The notes beneath the pieces were generated by a model. The model searched no databases and was not told the origin of the DNA. It saw only the letters and a program-made list of their open reading frames with translations. Made by a program: the position numbers and the translations under genes. Source: Incumbomyces delicatus (lineage: Eukaryota; Ascomycota; Eurotiomycetes; Chaetothyriales; Trichomeriaceae). Taken from it: 64,000 nt of DNA. The stretch lies in the NCBI GenBank assembly GCA_017655985.1, contig JACJVS010000005.1, forward strand, positions 2,728,001-2,792,000. Reading direction: 5' to 3'. This document shows, one piece after another, positions 31,670 through 42,712 of the stretch (the first letter of the stretch is position 1; each line of letters opens with the position of its first letter).

Positions 31670-33760
31670 CCAGCCACGAAAGCCGTTTAGGCTGAAGTGG
31701 TGACCATTTGGGGTTGGGGACGGGTTGGTTAGATCCACGGCACAGATTGAGACGACAACGCAGTATGAACATGCCACAGCCTCAGAGCTTGGCCCAGGAA
31801 GCGGCGATTTGATTTTTAAATCAGCATAATCACGACACACAATACCCTACATTACCATACGACACACCTTTGACAACTGTGATACTGGCGGTCGCATCGG
31901 CGTTAGTTATGGCTTCTACACCCTCTGGAACTGTTTTTGATATGAGCGATGAGCGTGGTTAGAGCAGCCACGATTGAATTATAGAGCACGAAGGTCATAA
32001 TGCAAATCGGCTTCACCTCTTACCATTTGTACTTCCTCTTTTGGGTCGTTGTTGATTTAGCATCGCTATGCCTTGTGTTGTATCGAACTGATAATTCAGG
32101 TATCGGTGGGAGATTCGTCTTCGGAACTAATCTAATACAGCGTCTTCACCCGTCTAGTCGTCTACAAACCGGGCTCTCAATGTTGTCAACCGCTTAGCTC
32201 TCCGTATGGAAAGTCTCAGCCAACTAGACACTTTCCACAGTCTTTATCGACCGCGTCTTTTGTCCATTACTACATCAATTTAGCGACTGCGACCGGAGCA
32301 ATTAAGGCGGGAAATTGGTTCAAGAAGCGTGGGTTCGGTTGAGGAGCTCTTGAGCGACGAGTGGTTCTTACAAGTCCTAAATGGCGGTGAAGTGCTTGTC
32401 TTTGTACAACCAGGTCAGCTTTGTCAGCACGGTGGAAAAGCTTGCAGCGCCGAGAAAGAGGGTTGTCAAACACACCTACGTGACGACGGATGCATGAACG
32501 TACAGAATTTCCAAAGCCTTGACCAATTCTCAAGACTAGCTTTCCGCAGACTTTCAATGGGGCCAGCACGGGCCGTCTCTCCCTTCCCATATTTTACTTG
32601 TGTCCCTCACCTGGGGAGGATAAAAGCTAACCCAAAAACAAATCAATCAAATTTTTGTACGTCCCCTATTATTACCAAATATGGATTATCCCCCGTCTGT
32701 CTGAAGATGGGGAACAGGCGAAAGTATTGTTCTCCTCAGGGTATGGATAGAAATGATTCTCGAAGAATCGCAGCTCACCCTGTGCCGCTTACCAGGCAGG
32801 CACGAGTCTCCATACCCGCCCATTATTCCGGGTTCCTCCTTGGTCCATGACCTGCGGTGGGAGAAACAGAGGATGGGACTCCTTGTAAGGAGAGAGAGAG
32901 AGAGAGAGGGTGAGTGAGTGAGTGAGTGAGTGAAGCCAAGTCGGATTAGAAACTGGCTCAACTCAACCATGCCCATTTCCGTTGTTGGTCAAAGCCCTTA
33001 GCAGGTACCTAGAGGGAAACGGATCGCAAAGCTAAGCTACCTTACTACCTGACCTACGAATGCCCTTCAAACAATGGAAGGCGGTGGCCATTATTCAACC
33101 CGCAGCGACGCGACAGACTTTCTTGTCTAGTCTTTCTTTGTTCCTTTGTTCCTTTGTTCTTTCCTCTCTGTGTCATTCATTCCTCTATGGGGGGCTTCAG
33201 AATTAAGCTACTACTAAGCTATCCTCAAAAAAGGGCCTAATGTTTTTGGTTTTGTTGGCTTCTTTGTCATTTGTTGTCACTTGGCTTCGAAAAGAGGCGC
33301 GCCCCTAGGTGAAAAAAAAATCAACTCAATACAAGAACGATGGAGTACCGTACCCAAAAAGAAAAGTGGGTCTCAGGGCTTGCTCCTGCTCCGAGACATG
33401 GGATGATGCTTTGTGTTTTGGTTCGGTGTGGTTCTTTGGTTCGAACCAAAGATATTGTTCGGAGGGTTCACACCACCAGGGGGGTTCTAAGGCCTGCGCC
33501 GTGTGGAATTAGGTTGGTCTGAGAATTTGTAGAAAAATGCGGGATATGAGAGGTATAAAAGAAAAGACTTTCCAAGCTTGGTCTCTTGGAGTGATTGAAT
33601 TGGCAAATAGGGCAAGCTCCTACTTTTCAGCGCGAATCGAATTAAGATCAGGCATTGGGTGAACACATCACGAGAAGAACCAGAAGACACCGAAGAAAAT
33701 TTGAAGATAATCAATTGAAGGAAAATATCAAAATTCAAGAGACGAAAACCTCCATCAGTC
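31670..33760. other. Long gene-free stretch with microsatellites
   Basis: 2091 bp with no supported gene. A compound microsatellite lies at about 32890-32932: an AG run followed by GAGT repeats. A TTCCTTTG-type repeat is near 33140-33165. An A run occurs near 33312. The far right should hold the promoter of the 33761 frame if that gene is real. Confidence 0.5.
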
Positions 33761-34375
33761 ATGGCAACATCATCTATCTCCACAGCAGCAAAAGATCAAG
33801 CAAGCAACAACATTCCACCTCCTGCGACAGCATCGGCTGCTCCGACTCCGATCGAGTTCGATGCTGGAGGCGAAGCTGCAGACTACATGTCTTGGCTGTC
33901 CGAAGCTCTTTTGTCACACGACGAAAACAACGAAACCGAAAATCAGAACAATGACCTGATCATGGATTCAATGGTCATTTCACCCTCCCTGCCGCTGGAA
34001 CTCGCACCAAACACCCTGACCACTGGACCGGATCCAGATATTGCTGGTCCAACAGGCGGAAGCCATATTCATGACTCCAGAAACTGCACAGTTGAATCGT
34101 GCTTCATCCACCTCCGGATCTTCTATTTCACAGCCGGATGCGGCTTGCCTCCGCCAGGACACATGCAAAAACGTGTCCATCAACTGAGAGGAGAACTGCA
34201 AGGCAGCTGGCGAGCTGGTGCTGGTTGCAGGCGTGGTGTAATTGCGTGGAGGAGTCCTTTGAGGCAGGAGATATACTCCGGCGAAGGAGAGGGTTTGTCG
34301 GGTTCAGTGAAGGAAGAAGACATAAATTTCGGACCAGATCCAGATAACAAGGAGTGTGAACAAAAGAAATGTTAG
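33761..34375 (+). CDS. Hypothetical 204-aa protein
   Basis: Plus-strand frame starting MATSSISTAAKDQASNN. Residues 1-80 have normal coding character (low-complexity Ser/Ala/Pro followed by EFDAGGEAADYMSWLSEALLSHDENNETENQNN). The second half (Cys/Arg/Gly-rich) looks less protein-like, so an intron may follow about residue 100. There is no recognisable domain, signal peptide or membrane span. It could be the 5' part of a decayed orphan gene. Confidence 0.35.
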   Translation: MATSSISTAAKDQASNNIPPPATASAAPTPIEFDAGGEAADYMSWLSEALLSHDENNETENQNNDLIMDSMVISPSLPLELAPNTLTTGPDPDIAGPTGGSHIHDSRNCTVESCFIHLRIFYFTAGCGLPPPGHMQKRVHQLRGELQGSWRAGAGCRRGVIAWRSPLRQEIYSGEGEGLSGSVKEEDINFGPDPDNKECEQKKC

Positions 34376-34602
34376 TTGTGTGTTAAAAGTAAAAAGGAAT
34401 TTGCAAGCAAGGCATTCCGTTGAGTTTGGCCTGAGATCTTAATCTGTCGATTGAATATTGAAATAGAACGGCCCTTCAGTGGTGAAATCCGGATCCATTC
34501 GCCGAAGCGGTGCCCGTCATGAATAGACAGGCTAAAGCTTATGCATGTATCCCATACGCCTTTGGAATTTGCAGTGATACCCTAACATGGCAGGCAGTTA
34601 CC

Positions 34603-36438
34603 TCACTTCACGTACTCAGCTGGGATTCGCGGAACCTCTGGCAGCGATGTGTTCGGCAGCGAGAGGATTCTCTCTTGACTGCTGTGTGACGCAACGGTTG
34701 AAGTTAAGCTACAGAACGAATTCAATCGCCTCTGGTTCTCAGTTGGTGTCTGAGGAGGGCCTGAGGGAGGGAAATAGGGCGGGGCCCCGACCTTTGTCGG
34801 TGCTGGTGAGATGTACGTCTTTGTCACGAAGGCAGCACAAATGACAACCCCAAGTGCCCCAAGACCGATTCCGAAGAGCCACGCAACATGTAGGCCTTCC
34901 ATTCTATTCCGTCCTTCGTTATTGAGGTGGACTTCGACGGTCGATGCAAGGCCCAAGCCAAGTGAGATGCTGTAGTTGACGACCGTGGCGACGAGTGATC
35001 CTGCAACGCCCTGTTTATCGATCGGTAGCGAGTTGGACATGATGAACGTTGCCGAGGGGAATGACATGTCCATTCCCAACGGGGTGACAAGGAGCGAGAG
35101 AAATGTAAAAGTCCAGTAGCTGGAGTCTGCGTGGTTTGCTGCCAGAAATGCGGGTCCCAGGGTGAAAGCGACCAGAGCACCCAGAAGAATCCACGCCGGT
35201 CGTATCTTCCGCATTAGCACTGCTGTAAGCGCTGCCGCAATCAAAGCGACCGGCACTATTGGTAGCACGTGTAACGCTGCAAGAATGGGCGTGTCGTGCC
35301 AAATGCCTAGCAGGAATCGCCAAAGGTAGAGCGCCCAAACGCCGAATGTGCCCCATCCGCATGCCACCACAACCAGGACAAATGCGACGTTGCTATCGAG
35401 TAACCTGAATGGTACCAAGGGCTCTATTGACACCTTCAGTTCGACCACAATGAAGAAGGCGATCAAAACGACGCCGATGATGAGGAACATGAAGATCCAC
35501 TGCGTGTCCCAGCCTTGTACAGGGGCCGTGATTAGCGACACCTGTATGGCAACCAGTCCAGTAACGCCGGTGACGCCGCCTAACCAATCCATTGATCTGA
35601 TCTTTGCCCAGAAAGGAAGCATTTGCTTTGGTGTTTTGGGGGGTGAAGGCAGCGTGAATCCTGCAGCAACACCGAGGAGAGCCGACACGAATGCTAACGC
35701 GTAGAAAGACCATGACCAATGCGCTAGTTGGCCTAGGATAGCAGATGCCAACATACCGCTATATGCTCCTAGTGGCGCACAGAGGCCGAATGCCGAGAAT
35801 GCGATGATTTTGCCCTTTGAATTTGGAGCATAAGACCGCCCGAGCAGCGCCAGCGCATTGGGGTTCATCAACGCTGCGCCCAAGCCTTGCATTGCTCTCG
35901 CAACGAAGAAGATTTCGTAGCTTGCATATCTGCTGAGACCCCCGAGGACTGAGAAAAGGGAGAGGCACAAAAAGCCAAGAATGACGATATTTCTGTGGCC
36001 AAATATGTCACCAAGCCGACCAGCGAGAAGGATCGTCGTTCCGAAAGAAATAGCATACGCTGCAACTACCCATGGAAAAATGGCTGGGTCTTGAATCTGA
36101 AAATCTGTTGCAAGAACCTCGATAATTGGAAAACATGTAGTCAGACAGGCCTGTGGTATCAACTGCACCATACAGACTGTTATGTTGAAGTAAACCTCCT
36201 GGCTTCTCGACATCTTTTGAGCGAGCCATCCACCCGGAGGACCTTGTGGGCCTCGCGGTGGCCCTGCTGGTTTTGCTTCGACATCTAAGGGTACTTGGCT
36301 TTGCCCTTTTGTTGGAGTTTGCACAGCGGTGGCGGGTAAGGAAGGTGTTCCAACAACCGTGATCTCGGCGTCAGAAGAGCGTCGATTCAGGCTTCGCTGC
36401 TGATATTTGTCAGAGATAATGGTGTCTGAGGTCGACAT
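34603..36438 (-). CDS. MFS drug:H+ antiporter, DHA2 family (14-span)
   Basis: Plasma-membrane multidrug or toxin exporter of the DHA2 type, akin to yeast Atr1; substrate unknown. It is a single exon of 611 aa starting MSTSDTIISDKYQQRS. A long Pro/Ser/Thr-rich cytosolic N-terminus ends in GPPRGPQGPPGGW. The first spans include QLIPQACLTTCFPIIEVLA. Motif A is complete (AGRLGDIFGHR, between spans 2 and 3), and the antiporter-type motif C region is AFSAFGLCAPLGAYSG. About 14 hydrophobic segments can be counted, the last being LGALGVVICAAFVTKTYI. The tail is cytosolic and Ser/Pro-rich, ending PAEYVK. No biosynthetic genes surround it, so a cluster role is unlikely. Confidence 0.88.
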   Translation of the reverse strand: MSTSDTIISDKYQQRSLNRRSSDAEITVVGTPSLPATAVQTPTKGQSQVPLDVEAKPAGPPRGPQGPPGGWLAQKMSRSQEVYFNITVCMVQLIPQACLTTCFPIIEVLATDFQIQDPAIFPWVVAAYAISFGTTILLAGRLGDIFGHRNIVILGFLCLSLFSVLGGLSRYASYEIFFVARAMQGLGAALMNPNALALLGRSYAPNSKGKIIAFSAFGLCAPLGAYSGMLASAILGQLAHWSWSFYALAFVSALLGVAAGFTLPSPPKTPKQMLPFWAKIRSMDWLGGVTGVTGLVAIQVSLITAPVQGWDTQWIFMFLIIGVVLIAFFIVVELKVSIEPLVPFRLLDSNVAFVLVVVACGWGTFGVWALYLWRFLLGIWHDTPILAALHVLPIVPVALIAAALTAVLMRKIRPAWILLGALVAFTLGPAFLAANHADSSYWTFTFLSLLVTPLGMDMSFPSATFIMSNSLPIDKQGVAGSLVATVVNYSISLGLGLASTVEVHLNNEGRNRMEGLHVAWLFGIGLGALGVVICAAFVTKTYISPAPTKVGAPPYFPPSGPPQTPTENQRRLNSFCSLTSTVASHSSQERILSLPNTSLPEVPRIPAEYVK

Positions 36439-39400
36439 TTCGAAAATCCGACGGCTGGCAGAGCAAATCGCTAGGAGAATCCAACAAAGAATGAGAGAAG
36501 GCTGGATAGATCAACGTACAAATGTTCAAATCCCAAGACATAAACACAATTGTATGGACGTTGCTCGTACAGAGAGACATTGTCTAAATGTAGCTCTGTG
36601 TTCAACGAGTTCGACTTCGGTTACGGTGATCTGCATGACAAATGGTCGTAAGGACGCCAGCCAGCATCAGAAGCTTTATTTTGGCTCCGCAAGTGGGATA
36701 ACCTTCAAGGTACGCTGATCTCCCGATTCGCGCGCTTGATTGGAAGGATGTGCCTGCGGCAGAAGGTGGACCAAAATTCCAAGACAGATGAAGCTCAAGC
36801 TTTAGAAAAAATGTCATGGCGTTATTGTATCCTGCTGTGACCACAATTGGCAAGGTCGGGATGATCGCAATCAATATGCCGACCAAGTTCTGCGAACGGA
36901 GGAGGTCTTCCGGCATGCCGCCATGCAAGTGGGGATTTTACCCCCCGGGGCCAAGCTGCATCACCAAAAGTGATCTTCAATGTCATTTCGAACCACGCCT
37001 CTATATGCGAAATCAACAGGAGAGTGGATTAGTGTCAGTGCGTATGGATAGGTGGGGGTGCAAATGTCCCGCCTAAAATTTGGCGGTCGTCATCGCCGCC
37101 GGGGATTTATAAGATAGAACTCAAAACACCCGCTGTGCTGAAGTATATCAACTCCAAGGATGAGGTTTTGGTATGAGGCAAGGTTCGTTGTGTTCCTGCC
37201 ATGGCCGGCGAAAATATGCTCAGCTCCGACGGCCAGTACCACATGGTGCGCAGCTTCCGTTTCAAGGCTGGGTTGAGTGTGTCACAGCGTAACTCGCAAT
37301 ATGCTCATTATCTTGCAATGAGCGCGTGCTTGTAGCAATCAAGCTATTGAAAGGAACAAAGGAGCGAGAGCAAATTGCAACGGAGCTCAAACTTTAAAAT
37401 TGGATGGCGATCTCCCGAGCGCTAGTGACTCGCAAAGCTTATCGACTCGCTGAGCTCTCTGGGAGCCTTGCAACATGATGACATAGGGAGCTGTAGACGT
37501 AGCATGAAGGAAAGTGCTGCATGACTGGGAAATTGATGGAAAAGAATTAGTGTTTCGCCCGCTGCTCGTACCTGCTGCAGGCGTGCAGAGTGCATTGCGC
37601 CAGGCAGCGAACCAGACCACGTTAATCGGGTTGGAAATGGTGCCCGCGAAAATGATGAATGGGTAGCGAGGTAGCTCGACTTTCACGAGCGGCATCAACA
37701 ACCGAGGCCACTTACAGTTGATTTTTCAGCTTCTAGAGCCGCGAACTTTGTTATCAAAGCGATGAGTGTCATGCAATTCAAAGTTTGTTCTCCTTCAACC
37801 CCAAAAGTGTCATCGAACGGCTTAGTTTCGGCTTAGTTTCGGCTTAGTTTCGGCTTAGTTTAGGCGCAATTCGTGGTTGACCTTTTGCACTAGGGCGGAG
37901 GTCCTGGGGAGCCACTGCTTTCATGCTAGCTCCACCATCACCGTTGTATATGCCCACGGCAAACATGCGCGTTTGGTCTGGGGTATGGTATGGGCCACCT
38001 TCAGCGGAAGTTTGTCTGCTATTCTTCGGTTGAAGGATTGTCTGCCCTTTTTGAATTCTCGCGAATCTTGGAATTGCCTATCTTTCGGCTTGTCATCTGC
38101 ACCTCCCAAATTCGGGGGGCGGCCTGCCGGGAGGAAGACTCGGATCTCTCGTTGAGAACATCTTCGCACGCATTGTGCTTTGTCCACTATCATAGCCGAC
38201 GAGTGAACCATTCAAACGCGGTGGGGGCCAAGCCGTGTCCCTCGAACACTCGTTCTCACGAATATCAGTGTTGGCCAGTTGCGTAATGTTGTTCTTAATC
38301 GTCATTGCTTCGTCGCAAAGCCGTTAATGCCTTCTAAATTTAGCATAAAATTCGATGGGTGGGGCTATTCCTCTTTATCTGTTCTGCACGCTCCACCCTC
38401 GTCGCGTTGCGATGTGTTGCATTGCGGCGGTTAGGTTGCGCAACGGGCTAGCACTGCTTGCCATTCGGGTCACAACTGTCCATGAACCCGACAAAGTGTG
38501 CGAAGAAACCCAAATTCTAACCGTGAGCGTCTAGAGACGCTCTTCTTCGATAATCAAGTCGAGAGGATGAAGGGTTGTCTCTTGCATCATCGATTTTCAA
38601 GTCGGCAATAGTACTTTTTCCACTGAGGCTTGATGATTTAGTACTTGCCCTAGGGCAGCCCTGTTCGTACTTTTCAATCTAGCAGACTTGTTTCTTGACA
38701 TTGTCAGCGGATTGGCTGGTCTCTGGCAAGTCATCATTGTCATGCCACTGCCGGCCCGTGGCTTCGCGCTCAGGTTGATCAACTGGATTCAATCCACACG
38801 TTCTCGTGATTCTCTTCAGGTGGTCCGAGCAGCTTAGACATGACCTTTCCTTCAACATTGCAGCACCGCGGGAGTGCTTCCCGTGAGTGATAGTCCTGGT
38901 TGTATCTCTTTCCTTGAGAGGATTGTATGTATCGGAGGATGCTTTCTTCTTTTTGAGCTCTCTTGCCTTTCTCGTACGATTCGCTCATGAATTCAATTGT
39001 GTGACCGAGATCCGGGAGATGAGATCATGGAACTCCTTTTGATCACGGACATGCTCAGACTGCTACCGCTCTTGCAAGCCTCCGTGTGGTTCACAGCATT
39101 GGAGAGTCCAGCGTTACAAACAGACTGCTTCAATGATGTTAAAATGTTGTTCAACGGCTCCTGGGGTGTAAGCTTTGCAGGCAGAGTGGCATGGTAGGAG
39201 TGCGTCTTCACGAGTCGAGGTATTAGAACTTCTTTGTGCCCCATGAAGTGCGAGGATATTCTGCCGGTGACCATAGAAATATGGGATAGCTGCAGTCCAA
39301 GAAGTGGTGCACAATTCTCCAAGACTCACCTAGAAGTGCTCCCAAATATACACTGGATGGCCAATGCACTGACCCCTCAAGACTCTTGCTCTTAACTCTG

Positions 39401-39658
39401 CCAGATCAAAATCGCTCAGTCTCCGCATTGGGAGGTAACGCCGAGAGTAGCTTCTATTAGCTGATAGAGAGACCCCTCAATCCCCGCAAATTGAAGCCGT
39501 CGGCGTACCGCAAATGGTGAGAGTCGACTGCTCGTGAGAGGCGGTAACAAAGCAGAGCAAGTGATCAGCTAAAAAGAAAAGAAATCAACCTGTTTTCAGG
39601 GTGGAAGTGAACAGTTCGCTTTTGGGCGAAATTCTATTCCGCATATTGGCCTAGTCTA
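36439..39658. other. Gene-poor stretch with decayed sequence
   Basis: 3220 bp with no supported gene. The left end is the DHA2 promoter. Open frames such as 36602-36928 (minus), 37387-37701 (minus), 37877-38155 (plus, with KHARLVWGMVWATFSGS faintly transposase-like), 38779-38988 and 38993-39322 (minus) are short and unmatched. A palindrome GAGCGTCTAGAGACGCTC lies near 38525-38542. I read the stretch as eroded repeats. Confidence 0.4.
37818..37861. repeat. Four tandem copies of an 11-bp unit
   Basis: CGGCTTAGTTT is repeated four times without interruption (37818-37828, 37829-37839, 37840-37850, 37851-37861). No coding frame depends on it. It is a simple minisatellite within decayed sequence. 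Confidence 0.85.
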
Positions 39659-39809
39659 CAGGTAGGGGTCGTAATATTCAAAAAAGTGTGGCAAAAAGTG
39701 GTCCTCAGCCAGCCAATTGAACATGCGGGAAATTTAATCGAGCCAATGTTTGATGGAAAGAACAGCCCACTTTTTACCACACTTTTTTGAATATTACGAC
39801 CCGTACCTG
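39659..39809. mobile_element. Short inverted-repeat element (MITE-like), 151 bp, 43-bp arms
   Basis: The left arm begins CAGGTAGGGGTCGTAATATT (39659-39701). The right arm (39767-39809) is its inverse and ends TACCTG. Over 43 bp I count two mismatches. The 65-bp interior encodes nothing. No clear target-site duplication is visible, so class assignment is open. It lies in noncoding decayed sequence. Confidence 0.75.
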
Positions 39810-40794
39810 TGGCACCTTCGTAGTCTCGAATACGCGGGATCATGTCGAAAGGCGAGGTGTGAACCGAGTCTAACGAGCTTCAATGTCTAGCTACCTAACC
39901 TGATTCATGAGTATGTAACGGGGGTCCCGACGCGGTTGTAGCCCTTCTTTGAATACCGCTTGTAATATTGGAACATCTGATTGTTATTGAACACCGTACT
40001 CCAAGGATGTGGGTGTAGGATGCGGGTTTGTACTGGATCATTCGTGACTTAATTCGGAATGAACAGTTTCCTCCTCGATGGCTATATTCGGGTCACAATA
40101 TTCCGCATTGTGCCTACTCCTGCTCCACCTCTGCGTTTTATAGATTTCACAATACGCAGTCCGGGGCGCAGCAGAAACTGAAGAGCCTTGATACTGCATT
40201 CCATGTGGACTCTGACATGATTCAGGTGCTGCTCTTTCACCCATCCGGCTATATATCCTCCTCTTAACTCAAAGCCTTCCGGTCCACAGCAGTCGAAATG
40301 CACAAATTGTAGCTGGCGCTCTATTTCATTGCCAGAATCCCTCATCAAGTCACAAGTAACTTCGGCCATATCTGTAGTTTTTTTTCACATAAGGTTTTCA
40401 GGCTTTCGTGAGGGATTGCGAGATGGTCCTCTGATTCACGGATTGTCGGAGGGAGAACAAATTAGCCCGCGTCTACCGTCCCATACGCCGCCGGAGTGCT
40501 GATGGTGAGCCATTGATCATTCGGAGACGTTCGTAGGTGTCTGCGACACAGACAAAGGACTGCGGAAGCAGCCGATCCATCGGGAATCTGCGTCACAAAG
40601 ACTGCCCGCGCTCGTGCGATGCTTTCTTGGTTAGTACCCTATTTCAATTAGAACTGGGAGCGGCCGCTGTCTTGCAAGCATGGTACTATGACTATCTGTG
40701 CTCATAAATACGAGGTCAATCACAGTTGAAGGCGCCATGTGCATCGTAGAGCGGATTATAATGAAAACCAGCAACTTTAAGCATCAAACTGCTG

Positions 40795-40837
<43 letters not shown>

Positions 40838-41056
40838 GGCTCATCGATACAAGGAGCACACAGTGCAAGAACTGACGTTGTACGAAGTACTTCGTATTCA
40901 TTCTCTTGTCTGGGAGCGCAGGATAGAAGGAAACGCCTGGTGAACTTGCTTGTTGGCGGCTACGGCGCCTGCAAGGGGCTCAACTCGTGCCTCAACAGCT
41001 ACGGGAAACAGGAAAAGCAATTCGTGCAAAACATGCCAATCTGTAAGCGCTCACCA
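39810..41056. other. Gene-poor stretch between two inverted-repeat elements
   Basis: 1247 bp. A (GA)n microsatellite spans about 40796-40834. A minus-strand frame at 40082-40369 (95 codons, starting MAEVTCDLMRDSGNEIERQL) has plausible composition but no recognised domain, and could be a small orphan gene or chance. Nothing else is supported. Confidence 0.35.
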
Positions 41057-41202
41057 ACTAGAGTATATTTGGGGTTTATGGGTCAGTAGGGGTTAATGGG
41101 TCAGCGGCGACCAGATGCATGATTGGACACCATGGCTCCGTCACGCAAATTATTCTGACCCAGATGCCCCTACTGACCCATAAACCCCAAATATACTCTA
41201 GT
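41057..41202. mobile_element. MITE-like element with perfect 36-bp terminal inverted repeats
   Basis: The left arm 41057-41092 (starting ACTAGAGTATATTTGGGG) and the right arm 41167-41202 are exact inverted copies. If the element proper is GAGTATAT...ATATACTC (41061-41198), it is flanked on both sides by TA, the target of Tc1/mariner-type elements. The interior repeats the GGGTCAG motif of the arms and encodes nothing. It sits 128 bp downstream of the stop of the 460-aa orphan gene. Confidence 0.8.
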
Positions 41203-41329
41203 AATTGGTCTTTTATCGTTCCCGATGCTAAAGTGATTTCAATTGGTATTAAACCAAGGCAAGGACATCCATCACACTCTACGGAAGCCATGGTTCGAAG
41301 GAAAGCGACGGAGCTGGCTGACATGGCAG

Positions 41330-42712
41330 CTAGGCATCGCTTTCAACTTCAAGATCGGCCTCCTGGAATATTGGTTCCTTCCCCTTGTCTTGCCCTCCGT
41401 CCACATCGCCTGACAACAATGGCACTCCAATCGCTTTCCTGTACAAGAACTCGAGCACGAGAAATCCTTCATCCCGCAGCTCTGCCAATGCCTTCTTCAC
41501 TGGAACGCTCTCAATCCGCCCATGGTTGGATGCGACCATCGTTTCAACTTGGTCTGAGTCTTCTCCAAGCACCTGGCATAAGACGTTGATCAACTCTGCG
41601 CAATCCTTGACATCCTGTATGACACTTCGCATGATTTTTTCTCTTTCGTCAGGCCTCAGCGGTCGCTCTATCCCAGGGCCACATTGTATTTCCCGATCAC
41701 CGTTTTGATCTTTGGGAAATCGCTTCTGACCAGCTTTAGCCTCACGAAGGAGATAAAGAATCTCCTCGCCACATGGTTTGTTCGGCACGCGGAGTAGATG
41801 GACTACTCTGTGCATGAAGATTGTCATGTCAAATTCATCTGCTTTGCTGACGTTGCTGGCAGATGTGTTTTCCTCCTGAATGTCTTGCCAGGTTGCTTGA
41901 AAGGCCACATTCATCGCAGCCTGGATTTTGATTAGGAGGAGAGGAGAATGCTTGTGCTTGACTTCAGCGCTTCCTTCGCCAATAACAAAGACGCTGGGGC
42001 CATAATCGGTTCTCATCTCCCTCACTCTCAGAAAGCCGCTATCACGGCTCTGGAACAGTTTCTCTTTCTCCTCGGGAAGGCTTAATGCTAACACTTCATG
42101 TTCTCCAAGTACCTCCATCATTTCAGGCGTCAATCCCTGTTCCTGCGGGTTCTCCTCGTATAGCTCGAGCCTCTGTAGATTGACCACCACATCGCTTTTA
42201 TCCCAACATAACAGCACAGAAGCGTTCACTGCTGCTTGAATGGCATTAGCTTCCTGGAAAGCTGAGTCTCTACGCAGCTTCGTTCGGTGTTCTAAGAGCG
42301 CATTATACTCCCTTTCAAAATCTCTGGCGGTGGGACGGCGCCTTGGTCTGTCTTGAATGTTCTTTGCTTTGTCCTGAACCCTCTTTGCTTTGTCTTGACC
42401 CTTCTTTGCATTTTCTTGAATGTTCTTTGGTTTGGGTCGACTGACATCATCACCAGTCGTTTTCACGCTACCCCGTCTGCTCTGTGGTGTAACAGTGGAC
42501 TTTTTGGGCTTTGGTGCAGGTTCGTCGCTGGTTCCTTGCGCGTTCCGACGAGCAAGTGCAAATTGACCCGGAGCGGCGGCATAAAATGATGCTGGCCAAA
42601 CCGCAGAGCCTGGGGCCATAGGCACCCCATGATGGAATTGTTCCTGCGGCTCTGAAACGGATTTCTGCTTTGACTGACGCGTTTCTGGGGACATTTCGGA
42701 AGCTGGATGCAA
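41330..42712 (-). CDS. Orphan 460-aa protein, basic N-terminus with DKAK repeats
   Basis: One uninterrupted frame of 460 codons starting MHPASEMSPETRQSKQKS. I do not recognise a family. The N-terminal 120 residues are basic, with KPKKSTVTPQSRRGSVKT (nuclear-localisation-like) and a short heptad-like repeat around NIQENAKKGQDKAKRVQDKA. Residues about 130-440 look like a folded, mainly helical domain with balanced hydrophobic content (for example LLLIKIQAAMNVAFQATWQD and ALAELRDEGFLVLEFLYRKA). The C-terminus is acidic. No signal peptide or membrane span is seen. Frame length and composition argue for a real gene. It is unlike its housekeeping neighbours and lies between an inverted-repeat element and the PD-(D/E)XK gene, so it is probably lineage-restricted. 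Confidence 0.65.
   Translation of the reverse strand: MHPASEMSPETRQSKQKSVSEPQEQFHHGVPMAPGSAVWPASFYAAAPGQFALARRNAQGTSDEPAPKPKKSTVTPQSRRGSVKTTGDDVSRPKPKNIQENAKKGQDKAKRVQDKAKNIQDRPRRRPTARDFEREYNALLEHRTKLRRDSAFQEANAIQAAVNASVLLCWDKSDVVVNLQRLELYEENPQEQGLTPEMMEVLGEHEVLALSLPEEKEKLFQSRDSGFLRVREMRTDYGPSVFVIGEGSAEVKHKHSPLLLIKIQAAMNVAFQATWQDIQEENTSASNVSKADEFDMTIFMHRVVHLLRVPNKPCGEEILYLLREAKAGQKRFPKDQNGDREIQCGPGIERPLRPDEREKIMRSVIQDVKDCAELINVLCQVLGEDSDQVETMVASNHGRIESVPVKKALAELRDEGFLVLEFLYRKAIGVPLLSGDVDGGQDKGKEPIFQEADLEVESDA

Noticed and set aside
37877..38155. Tc1-like transposase fragment (KHARLVWGMVWATF)
   Set aside because: Only one Trp-rich stretch resembles such transposases; no catalytic DDE pattern or terminal repeats were found.
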